Positions 61,530-64,000 of a DNA stretch of 64,000 nucleotides are shown piece by piece. A program made the translations under genes and the position numbers. The notes below the pieces were generated by a model. That model did not search any database and was not told where the DNA came from. It worked only from the letters and a program-made list of their open reading frames with translations. Numbering within the stretch: the stretch's first letter is position 1; every line of letters starts with the position of its first letter. Source of the stretch: Psychrobacter immobilis (lineage in GTDB: Bacteria; Pseudomonadota; Gammaproteobacteria; Pseudomonadales; Moraxellaceae); contig NZ_CAJGZV010000001.1 in assembly GCF_904846065.1 (NCBI RefSeq), forward strand, positions 1,426,001-1,490,000, given 5' to 3'.

Positions 61530-63365
61530 ATGTCTGCTGTCAAATCTGTGCCACCCAATCAATCAGCTGTCAAAAAATCATGGTCTGATGCATTGAAATC
61601 TTTTTCAGATATTCGTGTGATGATTATGTTATTTCTTGGATTTTCAGCAGGTGTACCTATTCTGTTGGTTTTTTCAAGTCTATCACTATGGCTTAGTGAA
61701 GCGGGTTTAGAAACCGGTGTGATAACAATGTTTGGTTGGGCAGGTCTTGGTTATTCGTTTAAGTTTATTTGGGCGCCGTTGATTGACTCAATGCCACTTC
61801 CTTTCTTAACTAAATGGCTAGGTAGGCGTCGGGCATGGATGTTTATGTCACAACTGATGATACTGGTTGCTATTTTTACGATGGCTAGTGTTAACCCTGT
61901 TGCTGAAAACGTCCTTTGGGTTATGGCGCTTGGTGCTGTTTTGCTTGGTTTTTCATCAGCTACTCAGGATATCGTTGTTGATTCTTATCGTATTGAGTTG
62001 GCAGGGTTTGAATTGCAACCTACGTTGTCTTCAGTATATGTCGCTGGTTATCGTATTGGCATGATTGTCGCAGGCGCAGGCGCACTTTATTTAGCAAGTT
62101 ATTTTGGCTCTTCTGAAGAGCTTTATAATTATGAAGCATGGCGCAATACTTACTATACGATGATGGGTGTCATGTCAGTCGGTTTATTAACGACGTTTGC
62201 TATTTATGAGCCAGCAGCACAGTCATTAGAAATATATAAACAAAAAAGAAATTTAAAAATATTTTCCATATACGCGGCTTTTCTCCTTATCCCTGGTGTG
62301 ATTTATGGATTGCCAGTATTCGTCAGCACCTTTGCAACCAGAGTATTGAGTAGGCCTTTAACGTTAATACCTATTGAGTACTTGCCAGCGATTAATATGT
62401 ATTTCTTGATGGTAATGGCATGCGCACCTTTCTTAATGATATTTTTTATTTTAAATCAACCCAAAATAGTGAACAAAATTGACTCAGTTGTACAGTCTCG
62501 TGATGACAATATTAGAATATTATTCTTATTTATCTTGTCAGTTTTTGCGTTTATAGGCGCTTTTGTATTTATAGGTAAAATATTCCAAGCTCCTGATGAC
62601 AGTGTTTTTCTAAAGTTTTTGATAGAAGTAGTGAGATTGTTGGGTAGTGTGGCTGTGGCTATGGTTGTGGGATATGCGCTTATATCAGTCGGGCTGGCAA
62701 AAAAAGAGGTGGCAAAAAGATTGTGGGTAGAGCCTATTGCTGATTTTTTCCGTCGCTATGGTAAGCAGGCAATACTGTTGCTATTGTTGATAGGTTTTTA
62801 TCGTGTGTCAGATATTGTCGCAGGCAATCTATCAAACGTTTTCTACGCTAAGATGGGTTTTACTAAAATTCAGATTGCTGACGCGGTCAAATTTCTGGGA
62901 TTGTTTATGACGATTGCAGGTGGATTTTTAGGTGGCCTTGTTGCTCAAAAAATGAAGATGATGCATGTCATGTTGATTGGTGCTATAGCATCGAGTACAA
63001 CCAATCTTCTATTTATTCTATTGACCTATCATCCTGGTGATATGAATTATATGTACCTAGCAGTGGTTGTTGATAATTTGGCAGCAGGTTTTGCGACTGC
63101 TGTTTTTATTGCATTTTTATCAGCGCTTACTTCAGTTAAGTTTACCGCTGTACAGTACGCTATATTTTCATCACTCATGACTTTGTTTCCAAAAGTACTG
63201 GGTGGGTATTCAGGTGGCATTTCAGACAACATTGGATTTGCCAACTTTTTCTTAATCACATTCTTGATTGGGATACCTGTCTTGATACTTATTTATTTGG
63301 TAGACAAGCATGTGGTTATTGGTAGCAATGACGATCCAGTTGAACTTTCTACCAAACTTGAGTAA
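61530..63365 (+). CDS. AmpG-like muropeptide MFS permease
   Basis: 611 residues with 12-14 hydrophobic helices. AmpG-type motifs: FLGFSAGVPILLVFSSLSLWLSEAG, FGWAGLGYSFKFIWAPLID, LGRRRAWM and GFSSATQDIVVDSYRIE. AmpG brings anhydro-muropeptides into the cytoplasm for recycling. Longer than E. coli AmpG (491 residues), with extra helices in the middle. prmC follows by 27 bases. Confidence 0.9.
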   Translation: MSAVKSVPPNQSAVKKSWSDALKSFSDIRVMIMLFLGFSAGVPILLVFSSLSLWLSEAGLETGVITMFGWAGLGYSFKFIWAPLIDSMPLPFLTKWLGRRRAWMFMSQLMILVAIFTMASVNPVAENVLWVMALGAVLLGFSSATQDIVVDSYRIELAGFELQPTLSSVYVAGYRIGMIVAGAGALYLASYFGSSEELYNYEAWRNTYYTMMGVMSVGLLTTFAIYEPAAQSLEIYKQKRNLKIFSIYAAFLLIPGVIYGLPVFVSTFATRVLSRPLTLIPIEYLPAINMYFLMVMACAPFLMIFFILNQPKIVNKIDSVVQSRDDNIRILFLFILSVFAFIGAFVFIGKIFQAPDDSVFLKFLIEVVRLLGSVAVAMVVGYALISVGLAKKEVAKRLWVEPIADFFRRYGKQAILLLLLIGFYRVSDIVAGNLSNVFYAKMGFTKIQIADAVKFLGLFMTIAGGFLGGLVAQKMKMMHVMLIGAIASSTTNLLFILLTYHPGDMNYMYLAVVVDNLAAGFATAVFIAFLSALTSVKFTAVQYAIFSSLMTLFPKVLGGYSGGISDNIGFANFFLITFLIGIPVLILIYLVDKHVVIGSNDDPVELSTKLE

Positions 63366-63392
63366 TCAATTTTAATAGGTGATGAACTATAT

Positions 63393-64000
63393 ATGACAGC
63401 ATCAAGTATTCGTCAAATAAAGCAGCACATTCAGCAATTGACGAATGAGACTGCAAATAGCAAGCTACCGTCATTTTGGCTAACAGATTGGCTGTTGTAT
63501 GTCGTCGAGAAGCCTGCGATATTTTTAATAACGGATGAAGATTACCAATTAACTGATAGTGAATTTGAGCAATTCAATGCAGGTGTAAAAAAGATGCAGC
63601 AAGGAATGCCACTTGCGTATTTGACTGGTCAGCAAGAGTTCTGGTCGCTGATATTTACTGTTAATGAGCACACTTTAATTCCGCGACCTGATACTGAGAT
63701 ACTGATTGAGCAAGTATTAACTTGGATAAAATATCAGCCAAACAGTGTCAGCAGCCCAAAACGGTTATTGGATTTAGGGACGGGTTCAGGTTGTATTGCG
63801 ATTAGTCTTGCACATGAGTTAAATACGCAGCGTTCAGACAGTGAGGCAGAAAGTTGGCAAGTCGTTGCGGTGGATATGTCGCCAGAAGCGCTCAAGGTTG
63901 CTCAGCACAATGCAGTTATCAATGATGTTGCTGATATTGAGTTTATACAAAGCAGTTGGTATGACGAGCTGCCCAGTCATGGCGAGCTATTATTTGATGT
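63393..64000 (+). CDS. prmC: Peptide chain release factor N5-glutamine methyltransferase PrmC, 5' part
   Basis: Starts at ATG 63393 behind AGGTGAT; about 202 codons are visible and the gene runs off the window. The N-terminal helical domain ends in QGMPLAYLTGQQEFWSLIF, followed by IPRPDTEILIEQ and the SAM-binding LLDLGTGSGCIAISLAHEL. The NPPY catalytic motif lies beyond the edge. PrmC methylates the GGQ glutamine of RF1 and RF2. Likely co-transcribed with the AmpG-like permease gene. Confidence 0.94.
   Translation, partial: MTASSIRQIKQHIQQLTNETANSKLPSFWLTDWLLYVVEKPAIFLITDEDYQLTDSEFEQFNAGVKKMQQGMPLAYLTGQQEFWSLIFTVNEHTLIPRPDTEILIEQVLTWIKYQPNSVSSPKRLLDLGTGSGCIAISLAHELNTQRSDSEAESWQVVAVDMSPEALKVAQHNAVINDVADIEFIQSSWYDELPSHGELLFD

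Overview
The window reads as a chromosome segment of a gamma-proteobacterium of the Moraxellaceae, most likely Psychrobacter. This rests on gene content and protein style: a divergent bamD/rluD-pgeF block, a compact PutA without a DNA-binding domain, acidic or low-complexity extensions on otherwise conserved proteins, and moderate GC with AT-rich intergenic DNA. The assignment is from protein character only; no rRNA, tRNA, CRISPR array, insertion sequence or prophage gene was found.

Layout: 1-6 kb carries cell-wall enzymes (a 5'-truncated protein with five LysM repeats, and an MltF-like lytic transglycosylase), a Nif3-family protein and a DegS-like protease. 6-12.8 kb carries class Ia ribonucleotide reductase (yfaE, nrdB, nrdA), interrupted between nrdB and nrdA by a roughly 2 kb accessory islet. 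The islet holds a Phd/YefM-RelE toxin-antitoxin pair, a third gene whose C-terminal tail copies that of the antitoxin, and an AT-rich, translationally coupled pair of unknown genes. 13-17 kb has a methyltransferase, a TPP-riboswitch-controlled tenA, a bestrophin channel, and map with an overlapping ParD-like gene. 17-27 kb is core: rpoD, dnaG, bamD, rluD, pgeF and a flavodoxin-like gene.

27-32 kb contains a likely periplasmic redox system: a tri-haem membrane cytochrome c, a Tat-type flavin amine oxidase-family enzyme and a lipoprotein mono-haem cytochrome c. 32-36 kb is the Tol system (tolQ-tolR-tolA-tolB) with an extra secreted copy of the TolA C-terminal domain and no adjacent pal. 36-43 kb has a purine permease and a proline catabolic operon in which the C-terminal domain of long PutA proteins is encoded as a separate protein. 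43-57 kb holds roxA, a small lipoprotein gene, purB, a large secreted protein of unknown function, mnmA, ispF, grxD, mnmG, an AEC transporter, an ornithine cyclodeaminase-family gene and an LLM flavin oxidoreductase. 57-64 kb holds a CysB-type regulator, katG, an AmpG-like permease and the start of prmC, which runs off the window.

The most notable observations are the split PutA, the amine oxidase/cytochrome cluster, the TolA C-domain paralogue, and the nrd islet with its repeated antitoxin tail and unknown membrane/soluble gene pair.
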